A DNA stretch of 64,000 nt from Pisolithus tinctorius (Eukaryota > Basidiomycota > Agaricomycetes > Boletales > Pisolithaceae): assembly GCA_024663395.1 (NCBI GenBank), contig JANFAH010000077.1, positions 62,001-126,000 on the forward strand. The letters are read 5' to 3'. Positions within the stretch are counted from its first letter, which is position 1, and every line of letters begins with the position of its first letter. Below, one piece after another: positions 22,916 to 33,371 of this stretch. The notes under the pieces were generated by a model. That model saw nothing but the letters and a program-made list of their open reading frames with translations. It was not told the DNA's origin and did not search any database. The translations under genes and the position numbers were made by a program.

Positions 22916-25900
22916 CTACACAATAGTTAATGTTTTGATTTTGCTTTGCAAATTACTGGGAGGGTCTACGACGTGAGCGGTAACGAGGATAGAAGACGCG
23001 ATCCTTTTGTACTCGTTGTGAGCCAGTCGAATCAACAGAAGAGCGTTAAATGGCCCCTTTAATGTAAGAAGCAACTTCTCTTCAGTTATGGCATCTAGCT
23101 TGCCCGACGGGCCAAGCAATTTTGAGTGCCAAGGGCGTACAAGTTGCAGAGCACTTGGCTCCATTGCAGCATCTTCTAGCTTGTCAGGCAGTGCGATCTC
23201 AAGTGGCCTCAGACCGGACGCTTGGATCTTGTAGGTATAACTCAGTGTCAAAGGGTCTCCCTGCAGCTGAACCGCCGTAACACGGTGAGTGATGCATGTC
23301 AGTATAAGGCGACGATTGATGAATCGTGGGAGGGGGGAATTAGCGAGCGAGCGATGCAAATTCCGCAGTACTGTGGACGACGAGGGCTGCTGACTCGTTG
23401 TCAGTGACTGTTCTTCTGGGCCACACTGAGATGGAGACAATGGCAGTGTCTGGTACGAAGTAATGTGGGCAGGAAAGCAGGAATGAAATGGTGACGCCTC
23501 TCCGACCCAATCTAGAATAGAGATGTCCCCAGAATGCGATATGATTTCCGCTAGGAGACGGCCAAGTGCGTTCTCAGGAGATTCCCCATATAAAATGGGC
23601 ATGTGGAGATTAAAGATCCCGAAAAGTGAATAGGCGATATCCTCAGGCCGGGTAGTACAACGCTTCGACGCCCATTGGAGTCTCGAACGGGCATCGTCCA
23701 TACCCGGAGAAAAGTTGGTGAGGAAACGAGACTCTATTCCAGTCGCCTTTTCCAGTTCTTCCAGCACAGCGACATCGGTCTTATGGTTTGCACGCGTGAG
23801 GTTCTTATAGAGCGACCAGTCTTGGGTGTAGAATAGTACGGTTGCAGGGGCCAGTAGTTCTTGAAGGGTCCACCCACGTGTAAACCATTCGCTGTTCCCA
23901 AACAAGCCGGTATCGGAAACGTCAGAGAGGTGAACGACCGTCAGGGCGGACTGTCGATACCATGCGAACATTGATCCTATCGCTTCTTGCAGCTCCGCAC
24001 TGCTATCTTTGTCTATGCAACATGTGTCACTCCACGCCCAAAAGTATTCCTGCTCACAAGCACGACGACAAAGGACTTGGAGCTTTCCAAGCCCTCCCTT
24101 GGATGACATCTCATATATCGAGCGACCGTCGATGTCGCGCAACAATGGCTCGCCTTCACCCCAGCGATGAGAAAAGGTGACGAAACGAAAGTATCCAGAG
24201 ACGGAAGTATGGATGTGCTCCATTCGCTGATCCGGGGTGCATGCCCTACATGAAGACAATAGCTGATTGTATTGTCGACTGTTCATAAAATGCGATATCT
24301 GCGCATCCCGATTGCATAGTATGCCGGTATGTGTGTGCAGCAGCCTGGTCGGCATGGTTTTGAGGGTTTCAAATGCAACACCACGGATGACTGATTTAAT
24401 GTCAAAGTGGGTAACATCTGAGGCCCCGGACGTGATAACAACTTGTGGGTGGATCTTCATTTGGAGGTAGTCCGTAAGACAGCGCCGAGATATGTCATAA
24501 CCCGGATCTGCCGGCATGAGTAGCTGTAAGGCTTCTTGCTCATACGCAATAGCCTCGTTTAAATCACTTGCTGTGTGTTGCTCACGAAAACGCTTTGCTA
24601 GACACACTGCAAGGTCGTGAAGGGATGAAGCGCGGTCGAGACGCATTGGTGGATGGAGCTCTAGCGCTGCGCGTCCGAGTATGACAGCTTCTTCCAAGTC
24701 GGCGGCTTCCCCCTTATTATCATACCTATCCGAAAGACAGAGAGCAAGCGAATGAAGAGATGAATCCCGATTAGGATGACCGGAGGGACGTAGTTCCAAC
24801 GCCGCACGGTATAGCTCAATCGCCTCCTCCAGGTCCTGCATCAGAGCTTGTTTCTGGAACCTCCTCCTGAGGTCGCAGGCGAGATGGTGGAGGGAAGCAC
24901 CACGATGGCGATGTCCTGGTGGATGGAGCTCTAGTGCTGCGCGTCCAAACGTGACAGCTTCTTCCAAGTCAGCGACCACCCCCTGATTGGTATACCTATC
25001 TGAAAGACAGAGAGCAAGTGAATGGAGAGACGAATCCCGGTTAGGATGACCAGAGGGACGCAATTCCAACACTGCACGATGTAGCTCAATTGCCTCGTCC
25101 AGGTCATGCGTCAGAGCTTGTTTTTGGAACTTCCTCCTGAGGTCACAGGCGAGATGGTAGAGAGATGCACTACGTTGGCGATGCCCTGGTGGACGGAGCT
25201 CTAGTGCTGCACGCCCGAACATGATAGCTTCTTCCAAGTCAGCAACTACTCCTTGATCATCATATCTATCCGAAAGACAGAGAGCAAGCGAATGAAGAGA
25301 TGAATCCCGATTAGGATGACCAGACGGACGCAGTTCCAATACTGCGTGGTGTAGTTCAATTGCCTCGTCAAGATCGCGTGTCAGAGCTTGTTTCTGGAAC
25401 TTCCTCCTGAGGTCACAAGCGAGGTGGTGGAGAGATGCACCACGATGGCGATGCCCTGGTGGAAGGAGCGGTAGTGCTGCACGTTCCAGCCTGACAGCTT
25501 CTTCCAAGTCAGCAACTACCCCCTGATTGCCATACCTATCCGAAAGACAGAGAGCAAGCGAATGAAGAGAAGCAGCCCGATCAGGATGACCAGAGGGACG
25601 AAGTTCCAACGCCGCACGGTGTAGTTCAATTGCCTGGTCCAGGTCATGTGTCAAGGCTTGTTTCTGGAACTTCCTTCTGAAGTCACAGGCGAGATGGTAG
25701 AGGGATGCACCACGTTGGCGGTCCCCTGGTGGATGGAACTCTAGTGCTGCACGTCCAAACGTGACAGCTTCTTCCAAGTCGGCGACTGCCCCCTGATTGG
25801 TATACCTATCCGAAAGACAGAGAGAAAGCCAGTGGTGCAATGAAACCCTATCAGGATGATCAGAGGGACGTAGTTCTAAAACATCACGCAGTAAAGCGAT

Positions 25901-26053
25901 TGCTTCGTCCAAGTCATCGGTTTTCCTCCCTTTCGTGAATCTGTTATAGAGAGCCATCGCTAGGTTGAAGAGGGCAACATCCCTGCCATTAGGTCCAGGG
26001 GGACAGCGTTCCAACTCTGCTCGCTTGTGCGAAACATCGTCTGTTGAAGCCAT
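22916..26053 (-). CDS. T4: TPR-repeat/HET-domain protein, 1045 aa, intronless
   Basis: The start at 26053 reads MASTDDVSHKRAELERCPPG. Residues about 25-500 hold five 90-residue TPR double units plus a half unit. They are strikingly alike one to the next (ASLYHLACDLRRKFQKQAL, then DLDEAIELHRAVLELRPSGHP, then DSSLHSLALCLSDRY). The HET domain lies at about 617-750 with FVTFSHRWGEGEPLL, CCIDKDSSAELQEAIGSMF and TRGWTLQELLAP. TTRPEDIAYSLFGIFNLHMP and the shared C-terminal module (SKIKTLTIV) follow. The high similarity between its own repeats, greater than to the repeats of T2 or T3, points to recent homogenisation. It lies nearest the NADH dehydrogenase end of the array. Confidence 0.87.
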   Translation of the reverse strand: MASTDDVSHKRAELERCPPGPNGRDVALFNLAMALYNRFTKGRKTDDLDEAIALLRDVLELRPSDHPDRVSLHHWLSLCLSDRYTNQGAVADLEEAVTFGRAALEFHPPGDRQRGASLYHLACDFRRKFQKQALTHDLDQAIELHRAALELRPSGHPDRAASLHSLALCLSDRYGNQGVVADLEEAVRLERAALPLLPPGHRHRGASLHHLACDLRRKFQKQALTRDLDEAIELHHAVLELRPSGHPNRDSSLHSLALCLSDRYDDQGVVADLEEAIMFGRAALELRPPGHRQRSASLYHLACDLRRKFQKQALTHDLDEAIELHRAVLELRPSGHPNRDSSLHSLALCLSDRYTNQGVVADLEEAVTFGRAALELHPPGHRHRGASLHHLACDLRRRFQKQALMQDLEEAIELYRAALELRPSGHPNRDSSLHSLALCLSDRYDNKGEAADLEEAVILGRAALELHPPMRLDRASSLHDLAVCLAKRFREQHTASDLNEAIAYEQEALQLLMPADPGYDISRRCLTDYLQMKIHPQVVITSGASDVTHFDIKSVIRGVAFETLKTMPTRLLHTHTGILCNRDAQISHFMNSRQYNQLLSSCRACTPDQRMEHIHTSVSGYFRFVTFSHRWGEGEPLLRDIDGRSIYEMSSKGGLGKLQVLCRRACEQEYFWAWSDTCCIDKDSSAELQEAIGSMFAWYRQSALTVVHLSDVSDTGLFGNSEWFTRGWTLQELLAPATVLFYTQDWSLYKNLTRANHKTDVAVLEELEKATGIESRFLTNFSPGMDDARSRLQWASKRCTTRPEDIAYSLFGIFNLHMPILYGESPENALGRLLAEIISHSGDISILDWVGEASPFHSCFPAHITSYQTLPLSPSQCGPEEQSLTTSQQPSSSTVLRNLHRSLANSPLPRFINRRLILTCITHRVTAVQLQGDPLTLSYTYKIQASGLRPLEIALPDKLEDAAMEPSALQLVRPWHSKLLGPSGKLDAITEEKLLLTLKGPFNALLLIRLAHNEYKRIASSILVTAHVVDPPSNLQSKIKTLTIV
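24480..25990 (-). repeat. 270-bp TPR-coding tandem repeats of T4 (about 5.5 units)
   Basis: The block gacagcttcttccaagtc (or a one-base variant) recurs at about 24683, 24953, 25223, 25493 and 25763, an exact 270-bp period. Confidence 0.87.
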
Positions 26054-27993
26054 CGAGTGAGGATATGTACGATGGAAATGGTTCCGCCTTCAGAGCGAGT
26101 TCAGTAATCAGCTGCAATCAGACAGAAACAGTCGAACCCACAAAGCAACCGGGGGGGATAATTCAACAGCAGAGAAGGTACGAAGTACAGGATAGGGAAT
26201 ACTGCGAACCGGTCGAGCGTGGGTGCAACTACATGGGGGTCAATGCATATCATGCAACGATGAACCGAGAGGGACTTCACCGCCGATGGATGGAAAAGTA
26301 GAAGGAGGTTGAAAAAGATTGGCTGTGTGCTGGTTGAGGGAGTTGGGCAGATAAAAAAACTGCAGAGCAGCTTACCCAGTTTCCCGACAATTGGAACTGA
26401 GTGTGAGAGAGGACAGCAAGAACCGAACAAAAAGCACAGGATTGCCGCCCACGCCCACCCTGACCCTGTGTAGCCAGCACGTTTCTACATGCCTGAAGAC
26501 TGGTGCTCCACTCTCGTTGCACACAGTGACTTCTTGATCAGTTTCCCTTCTTCGCATGGGTTGACTCGAGGAAGTTGCTGACCGCCGACTGTGCGATCAT
26601 GACCGGTGGCCCGGAAGAGCAACGATAATGCCAGAAGACATAGTAACTTTAGTCTCGGCCGACACAACGGCGATACTGGGCGTGTGCATTGCTTGCCCGC
26701 ACCCGCGCTGCTAAGCTGCCGTTCCCAATATTCATGTAAGGGAGAGCTGACCACGCACTAATCTTATCAGTGAACACGCGGTTTACCTTGCTTGACAAGG
26801 TTTGTGAGAACGGACTCGTCTGAACACAGACCACTCACCTCGCCCCCCGCGAAGCAAAACTCGGGGGAACCAACAGAACAGATTCACATCTAGTTACCGT
26901 GCGATGTCGCACACATACTGCGTACTTTCAGTCTCAGCGAGCAATGATCAAGCACTGTACGGGCGGCACTTTCCGAGTACTGCCTAGGCTTGCTAACTCC
27001 GTCGACCAGAAGCAGAGCACACGTCATTGTGAAATTTGAAGACACTGGCATGTTAACATGTGACTGACTCTATAGCGCCCCCTAGGTCGTATTCAGACCC
27101 GCTGCTGCCACGTATGAACTCACCTTCGTACCCACAAGGAAGCTTTTTATGATGATGCTCGACTTATGCTCATCTCTTGCACACGGGCAAAATGAACCCT
27201 AGTGGTGCATTCCTCATGCACCAGCTTCACCACATACATCACAGCAGCTTCTTGGGGTCATGTCTACTTGCCTGGTGCAACCCGCCTAGGGAGTATACGA
27301 AATGAGCGAACACTACGAGTCTTGCGCGTGCCTTGATATGATCACCGGAGGATCATTCAATGCGTCGCGATTCCTTGATATTGGTGTGTGTATATGCCGT
27401 TCATGCTTTTCTCTCTTATTCACACTGCTCTCCCGAAAGCGCTTGCTTTCCTCTGCCCTACGATGATGCGTTCACAAGCAACCATATTAGCAGGACATGG
27501 CGTGATCGAATGGCCTTCGGGAGTTTTGCGCTAGCCAATTGAATCTCACAAGAGATGTGAATGCGACTGTTGAAGTGCATACGATTCATTTACCAACCCC
27601 AACTCCAACCTTTATCAGACGGATCCCATCTCTGGAGTGGAAGTATTGCTCCTGTTATCAGTCTGGTAAAATGCACTTTGATCGAATCTGATCAGTGTTT
27701 CGCCAGATCTGTTACGATGTATGTATTACTTGCACGCCGGTGCCAGCTGCTCAGATCTTATCAATGACTCGTCATCCCAACTCACTTCCGCTCTCCTGAT
27801 TGCAGTGGACCCAACGTGGATCTGAACGCGAATCGATGCGTTCAATTCAAATATGCAGGACAGGTCCTTCGTTGCCGTAGATAGGGCCTTTGTTAAACCA
27901 TTACAGATGGCTTGATCTTGTGGATTTTCTCTTGTTCGTCGGCCTTTCCGCAACATATGTCCCGGTCCTTGCCCGCTGGATAGCTTTCCACCG
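26054..27993. other. T4 upstream region
   Basis: No gene seen. Bases 27220-27780 resemble the T1 upstream region (10740-11140), including a ggcgtgatc-aatgg block and a cctggtaaa-like block. A possible outer edge of the array-specific sequence lies near 27900. Short open frames here show no coding signature. Confidence 0.45.
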
Positions 27994-28604
27994 TCAAGAA
28001 ACTGCTCTCGACATTCTCCAGTAATCTATGCGTGACACCAGCCGTCGGAAGAATAACAATGTCTTCTGTCTGACAATGGTTTCAGCTCTCCCCGGCTCCT
28101 CCTCGCCGAAGCTTCGCACATCCAGATGCGATGCAGAGGATTTCGCGGGTTGTGCTGTGGGAGTGAGTGACGCTGTACCTGTATACCGCCACTGCGGACA
28201 ACTACACCCTTCGAGAGGAGGTGCGACTCAATTGCGAGGGAAGTCAGATTCCGGAAGTACTCATGGAGACTGGTAGAGGGCGGTGTTGAACGGGCGTGCC
28301 TGGGTAAAAGTTGGACTTCGGAATTTGGTACTGGGGCCCTCATAACAACGTTAGTAGTGATTAATAATGGTAACATTGTCGTTGGTGGGCAACTGACTTC
28401 AGCCCAAGGCTCAAGCACCCAGCGCTCATCCGTGACCGCTTTGAACCTGACACGCGTGACGTCATGACTGATGGTGGACATCAAAAGGTTCTTAGCACTC
28501 GCTCCGGCACTCTGCGTATTAAACCCGGCTTGAGACAGCAGTAGGAGGTAGAGCTCACGACTGGGAACCGACGGGAGATGGTGGATAGATAACGTCAACG
28601 CCAT
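27994..28604 (-). CDS. Uncharacterised protein, 185 aa, two exons
   Basis: Exon 1 runs 28604-28208 and exon 2 28154-27994. The 53-nt GT-AG intron joins LLSK to AQPAKSSAS in phase and gives a 186-codon frame ending in WRMSRAVS. The protein starts MALTLSIHHLPSVPSRELYL and contains TRVRFKAVTDERWVLEPWAE and ETIVRQKTLLFFRRLVSRI. I do not recognise the family. It looks soluble, without signal peptide or membrane segment. The start is a clear ATG, 120 bp head-to-head with the NADH dehydrogenase start. It marks the edge between the duplicated array and single-copy sequence. Confidence 0.55.
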
Positions 28605-28724
28605 CCGAGATATCCCGAAGCACCGGTGGAGTCATTGCCATTGCCATGTGTTAAGCGCGTCAAATACTACACATAGCGGAACTCCGGCTATTGCTCTTGC
28701 ATCCCACCTTGACAGGCACCGAAA
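28605..28724. promoter_or_regulatory. Short divergent promoter interval
   Basis: Only 120 bp separate the ATG of the 185-aa gene (minus) from the ATG of the alternative NADH dehydrogenase (plus), so the two must share a bidirectional promoter region. No clear TATA box was seen. Confidence 0.4.
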
Positions 28725-31490
28725 ATGCATGCAGTTCAGCGCCATTTTCAGCTACGGTCACCGGTTAACCAGAGGGTGTGGTCTGTGTATGCCGCGCGGC
28801 TATTCAGTACCTCTGTGTCGAGAGACAAGCAGCGTCTTGTCATCCTTGGCTCGGGATGGGGAGGATACCAAGTTCTCAGAAGTGTTGACAAGAAACGCTG
28901 GGGTGCGTTGTCTATCACGTCTGGGATTCTGCGAGTTACTGATCGACTCCCATCCAGATGTTACCATACTATCGCCCACGAATGCATTCAATTTCACACC
29001 CTTGCTTGCGGGTTGTGCAGTAGGGACATTGGAGTTTCGATGTGCCGTCGAACCGGTATGGTGACTGCGCTGGTGCTGTACCCGTGCTTGAGCTGATGAC
29101 CCTTCCAGGTCCGACGATACTCTCCGCAAGTGGTAGGTATCGCTAAGATCTGTGTTGTCCAATTCGTCATTCCCATTTTGTAGACGGCCTACCAAGCGTG
29201 GTGTGATGCTATAGGTAACTGACCAGGCAAATCTTTTCATTACCCACTAATCCCTTGTTGAAGATTTCAAGGAAAAGACTTTGACATGCGTGCGTCCTGT
29301 CGTAGATCACTCACCTCCTTACGTACCACGTTTTCCTCCCCTTAGATGCCCGCTACGCCACCGCTACCGTTTGAAAAATCATCAGCTCCCCCGGTAGAAA
29401 CGACGACAACAGAAACGAAGTTTCCGGGCACAGGAACCTCTTTTACCCTCAAGTATGACAAGCTCGTTATAGCTGTTGGCGCCTATTCCCAAAGTGCGAA
29501 ACCCGGAGGCACACGTAGATTGTAGGCGCTCAACGATTTTTTTTCCAGCTTTCAATGTCCCGGGCGTGAAAGAGTACGCCCACTTTCTTAAGGACGTACG
29601 GGATGCCAGGTCCATTAGGACGCGTATCCTCGAATGTATGAATCCACAGACTTCGAGGCATTGGAGATGTGCTATAATATCAATCCCTTCACAGGCTTCG
29701 AGCAGGCGAACCAGCCCATCCTTTCAGACGTCCAACGACGAAACCTGTTGCATTTCTGTATAGTGGGTAAGCGCTCTAGATGTCTGCTTGGAATGTGGTC
29801 CATGTTTTGACCACTGCCGTATCGCCACACAGGGGGCGGGCCCACTGGCGTCGAGTTTGCAGCTGAGTTGCACGACCTTCTGCACGCAGAGATAGCGGAT
29901 CACTATCCTGGGCTGGCACGCATGTCCAAGATTACTCTCTATGATGTTGCGCCGTATATTCTTGGCTCATTCGATAGATCGCTCTCGAAGTACGTCCTAT
30001 CGTTTTAGGGTGCTGTGTCTCCGACTTCAAGTGACTGATGACTCCGTAGCTATGCAGAAGAAAAGTTTCGTAGAGACGGAATCGATATCAAGACAAAGCA
30101 TCATGTTGAGAGAGTCGAGAAAGTGAGTATCATGTGAACGACGTTGAATGCCTGGACTAACGCTGTCCAGGATAAGATGATCGTCAAAGAACAGGGAGAA
30201 GGTAAGGACGTCTTCTTTGATGAGGACTGGAGGTGTTAAAAATTTTCCACATACATAGTTCCATTTGGAATGCTTGTCTGGAGCACAGGTCTGGCTCCGA
30301 ATCCCTTGATTCAGACCATTCAATCTGTGCAGAAGCATGAAAAAACCCAAAGGTAAACTTATTTCGGTCCTGTACCGAAGAATTTGTTGAACGAGATGGC
30401 TTTCAGTTTGCTGACGGATGAACATCTAAACCTCATCTTGAAAGACGGAAGAGTTGACCCAGATGTTTGGGCTATTGGGGATGCGGCAATTATCAAGACG
30501 GACATTTTACCTGCTACCGCCCAGGGTAAGTTACTCTTTTGACCCTTTACCCTCTCCTACCTGTTCTTTTACGTTCTTCGCCTCTTCTTTCTGTTCCGTG
30601 AACTAGCGGGTTCTTCCGGCGGTTCGGGGAGTGGGTCACTGCATGCACTCCGATCGCCTATTCGACTTCCTTAAGTTCCAATTCCTTGTCGCGTTGCATA
30701 ACTGACAAAGTAAAAACAACGCAGTGGCCAACCAAAAGGCGAATTATCTTTCCAGGAAGCTGAACAGGATCGTCCGCGGAAGGGAACATGACAAACCATT
30801 CGAGTTTCACAATCAGGGAAGTCTAGCGTACCTTGGCGATTGGTACGTCATATTTTTTTTCGCATTGCAGCCACCTCCCCTATGCCGGACCGGATGCTTT
30901 AAATCAGGGTTGTGACCAGTCTCGGCGGCATCTGTGCTGGCCATAACCACTATGCTAACCACCGTTTGTTGTTAACAGGAAAGCCATATATGATCGGTCG
31001 CATGCGGAATCAGGGATTAAGGCGCGGGAGACAGGCAGGTTAGCATGGCTCTTGTGGAGGTCTGCATATTTCACGATGACTCTGAGCCTAAGGAATAAGT
31101 GAGTCACTTGTTTTCTTCCTTCCTTTTTGGACACTTCCTTCGAGTCCTGCTCCAAATCACTTTATCCCTATTCTCCTGCGATGCCGAGGTCCAATTGCTG
31201 ACACACTTTCTTTTAGGATTTTGGTGCCGACATACTGGTGGGTACAACTGAATAGGTTCTTCTGTTATCTATTTTTCTGATTAGATGCGGTGGCGGTCTG
31301 TGACTGATCGAAACCTCGGCCCTTTTCATCTCGCTGTGCCTTTGCACCACACTCATGCACGTTCGCTTCCTTGGCTCGGTGGTGCTCTGTACAGGTTCTT
31401 AAACTGTATGTTACATCGGATCCTGACTCGTCGAGCGGTTATTTGATGATTAAAATAGGGATATTCGGACGCGATCTCACTCGGTTCTAA
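28725..31490 (+). CDS. Mitochondrial alternative (type II) NADH dehydrogenase, 479 aa, 18 exons
   Basis: Exons: 28725-28902, 28958-29055, 29109-29132, 29184-29214, 29264-29289, 29346-29493, 29549-29635, 29695-29766, 29833-29989, 30050-30122, 30171-30201, 30259-30352, 30407-30525, 30725-30842, 30979-31098, 31217-31237, 31395-31405 and 31459-31490. All are GT-AG and the phases close to 480 codons. The N-terminus is Arg-rich and ends in RLFSTSVSR, a mitochondrial presequence. RLVILGSGWGGYQVL is the FAD dinucleotide fold, FNFTPLLAGCAVGTLEFR a family signature, CIVGGGPTGVEFAAEL the NADH-binding fold, and WAIGDAA the second FAD contact. The end, FLNWIFGRDLTRF, is the typical membrane-anchoring tail. 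It oxidises NADH to ubiquinone without proton pumping at the inner membrane; internal versus external orientation cannot be read. The exon 5/6 donor (29290) has a nearby in-frame alternative. Confidence 0.9.
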
Positions 31491-31994
31491 CCATTCGTGT
31501 CCATTGTCCATTGCATGCACATGGATCCAATGGTGCCTGCTGTGCTGTCTAAGACGGCCGCGAAACGTGCTTTTTATAGATTACCACCCGGATCATATCT
31601 CACTGTTACTATCAAGATTTGGACACCTCAACTCATGCCTTGTGCTTTTGTGCCCACGCTTAAACCTCGTCTCCGTTGTTCACACACCATCCACAACGTA
31701 CTATCCACACTCAACTAGTACTGCTCACTGCGATTCTCCTATTCTCACAGGTAATGATCATCAATATGTCTATAGTACACTTGGAACTGTTCGTGCTACT
31801 AACGTGAACGTTATGTTATGATGATATATTGGATGTTTATTTCGTAGAGCTTGAAATGGCGATTTTGAGATCTGAGCAGATATCTGTCAAACTTTCTTTC
31901 AACAATCATATGGTGTCCAGCCAAGCCATATAGTAAGGAAAAACAATGAGAGGCATATGTTAGTCTGACTTATTCGTGATGATCAGTAAAGTAC

Positions 31995-33371
31995 CTAAAG
32001 GACTCGTCGACGGATCTTGCGTTTCTTCTCTGGAGGAGGCGACTCGGGTGTTGGTGACGGCGACCTTATTGTGGTCGCAGGTTCAGGTGCTGAAACGGGT
32101 GCGGAACCCGTGGACAGGATAGGTGGGAGTGTTCGTGCTGGTGGGGATAATGGTGGCGCCGGTGAGAGCGCTCGAGTGATCGTGGGCGGAGAGGTCGGCG
32201 CTGAAGTCGGTGACGCAAACGTGAGCGACGTTTTTGACCGAAGTGCTGGTGAGTACGCTGATACACCTCGTTAGCAAACCACACCATGCCGCGGCCACCG
32301 AAGGACGAAGAGAAAAACTCACCAGCTTCTGCTGCTGTTGACGTGCCAACGACCCTGTCCTTAACGGCTTTTGCCCCTGCCAAGAAGCCCTCCATGAAGT
32401 CGGCATTGGCACCATTTCCCCCATGACCAGCCTCGCTCACAAGCTCTCCTTCACTTTCAAAGCCATACCCTTGCAAATCTGCAATAAGTGCCGACCAGGC
32501 CGGCTCAACATTTTTCGAGGACTCGATGCCGCCATTGGCGGATATTCCGACATGGGAAACGTGCACGAATGAATGGGGAGATGGGCCCGAAATCATACTT
32601 GGCTTCAGCGGTGTCGTAGTACTTGGTCGTATTGGAGGCTGATTTGCAGAAGCAGGCAGAGATTTGGATTTGTTCTTGGACTTGAGTGGGTTCAAATTGG
32701 TGGCTTTCGCTTGTTTCTTAGTGGAGTTAACTCGTTGGCGGAAGGCACCAAAGACTAGAATGCAGAATGTGGGTGAACACGTGGGGGAAGACGCAAGCGA
32801 ATAGAGGGGCTGGCTCACAATGGCGACGGGTCCTGTCGGCGACTTTCTTAAAGAACACGTCCGCTTCTTCGTCTTCGTCGAAGCAAAAACCAAACATACG
32901 GGTCTAGGTATAGACCGTTGCCCATCAACCTAAACCACACCAGCGTGGGAGGGAACTTACGGTACCAGTGAAGTAATGGAAGAAAGGCTTATCCTTACAG
33001 TATTCAAACACCTCCGGAACAGAAAACATCCATACAACCCTGTCCGTCTTCACGTCGATAAGTCTGAACCAGTATTTTTCCTTCAGGCGTAGTCCGTGTC
33101 CTTGTGCGCCACCACGGTCCGGCGGCGGCGACAACAACTGCGAAGGTACACCAGCGAGCGAACCCAGTCCTTCGCGATCACGCCCAAAAACGAGGATACC
33201 TTTCAGTTTAGAGTAGGTCCAATTCAGATGTGGATTGATAAACGGGGCGTAGTACACCCTAACGGCCGCAGTGGCGATCACCTTTTGCGTGTTGAGCTCG
33301 AGAACAGAAGAGAGGTACGGGTGGCGTTGTTTATCTTCTGGCGTGAAGAACGCCGTTGTCGGTTGATGCAT
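31995..33371 (-). CDS. WASP-like protein with WH1 and CRIB domains, 396 aa, four exons
   Basis: Exons 33371-32961, 32903-32819, 32754-32323 and 32257-31995; introns of 57, 64 and 65 nt; total 397 codons. Residues about 15-165 form a WH1/EVH1 domain: RHPYLSSVLELNTQK, WTYSKLKGILVFGRDR, YWFRLIDVKTDRVVWMF and, across the first intron, RMFGFCFDEDEEADVFFKKV. After a Lys-rich linker comes a full CRIB motif, ISGPSPHSFVHVSHVG (I-S-x-P-x4-F-x-H-x2-H-V-G), then EPAWSALIADLQGYG as in GTPase-binding domains. The tail is Pro/Ser-rich and ends KKRKIRRRVL. No WH2, central or acidic segment is recognisable. By family the protein would link Cdc42/Rac to actin at endocytic or polarity sites, but without VCA it may act as an adaptor or regulator. 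Confidence 0.75.

Noticed and set aside
18870..25990. Regular 270-bp repeats considered as a CRISPR array or satellite DNA
   Set aside because: The repeats are in frame within long open genes and encode a TPR consensus, and the host is a fungus.
11930..26053. CHAT protease or NACHT domain in the T proteins
   Set aside because: No Walker A (GxxxxGKT) motif and no CHAT His/Cys blocks were seen. The effector blocks (CCIDKDSSAELQE, RGWTLQELLAP) are those of HET.
30526..30724. Extra exon inside the 199-nt intron of the NADH dehydrogenase gene
   Set aside because: Direct joining of the flanking exons gives ILPATAQ followed by VANQKANYLSRKLN, the uninterrupted family sequence.
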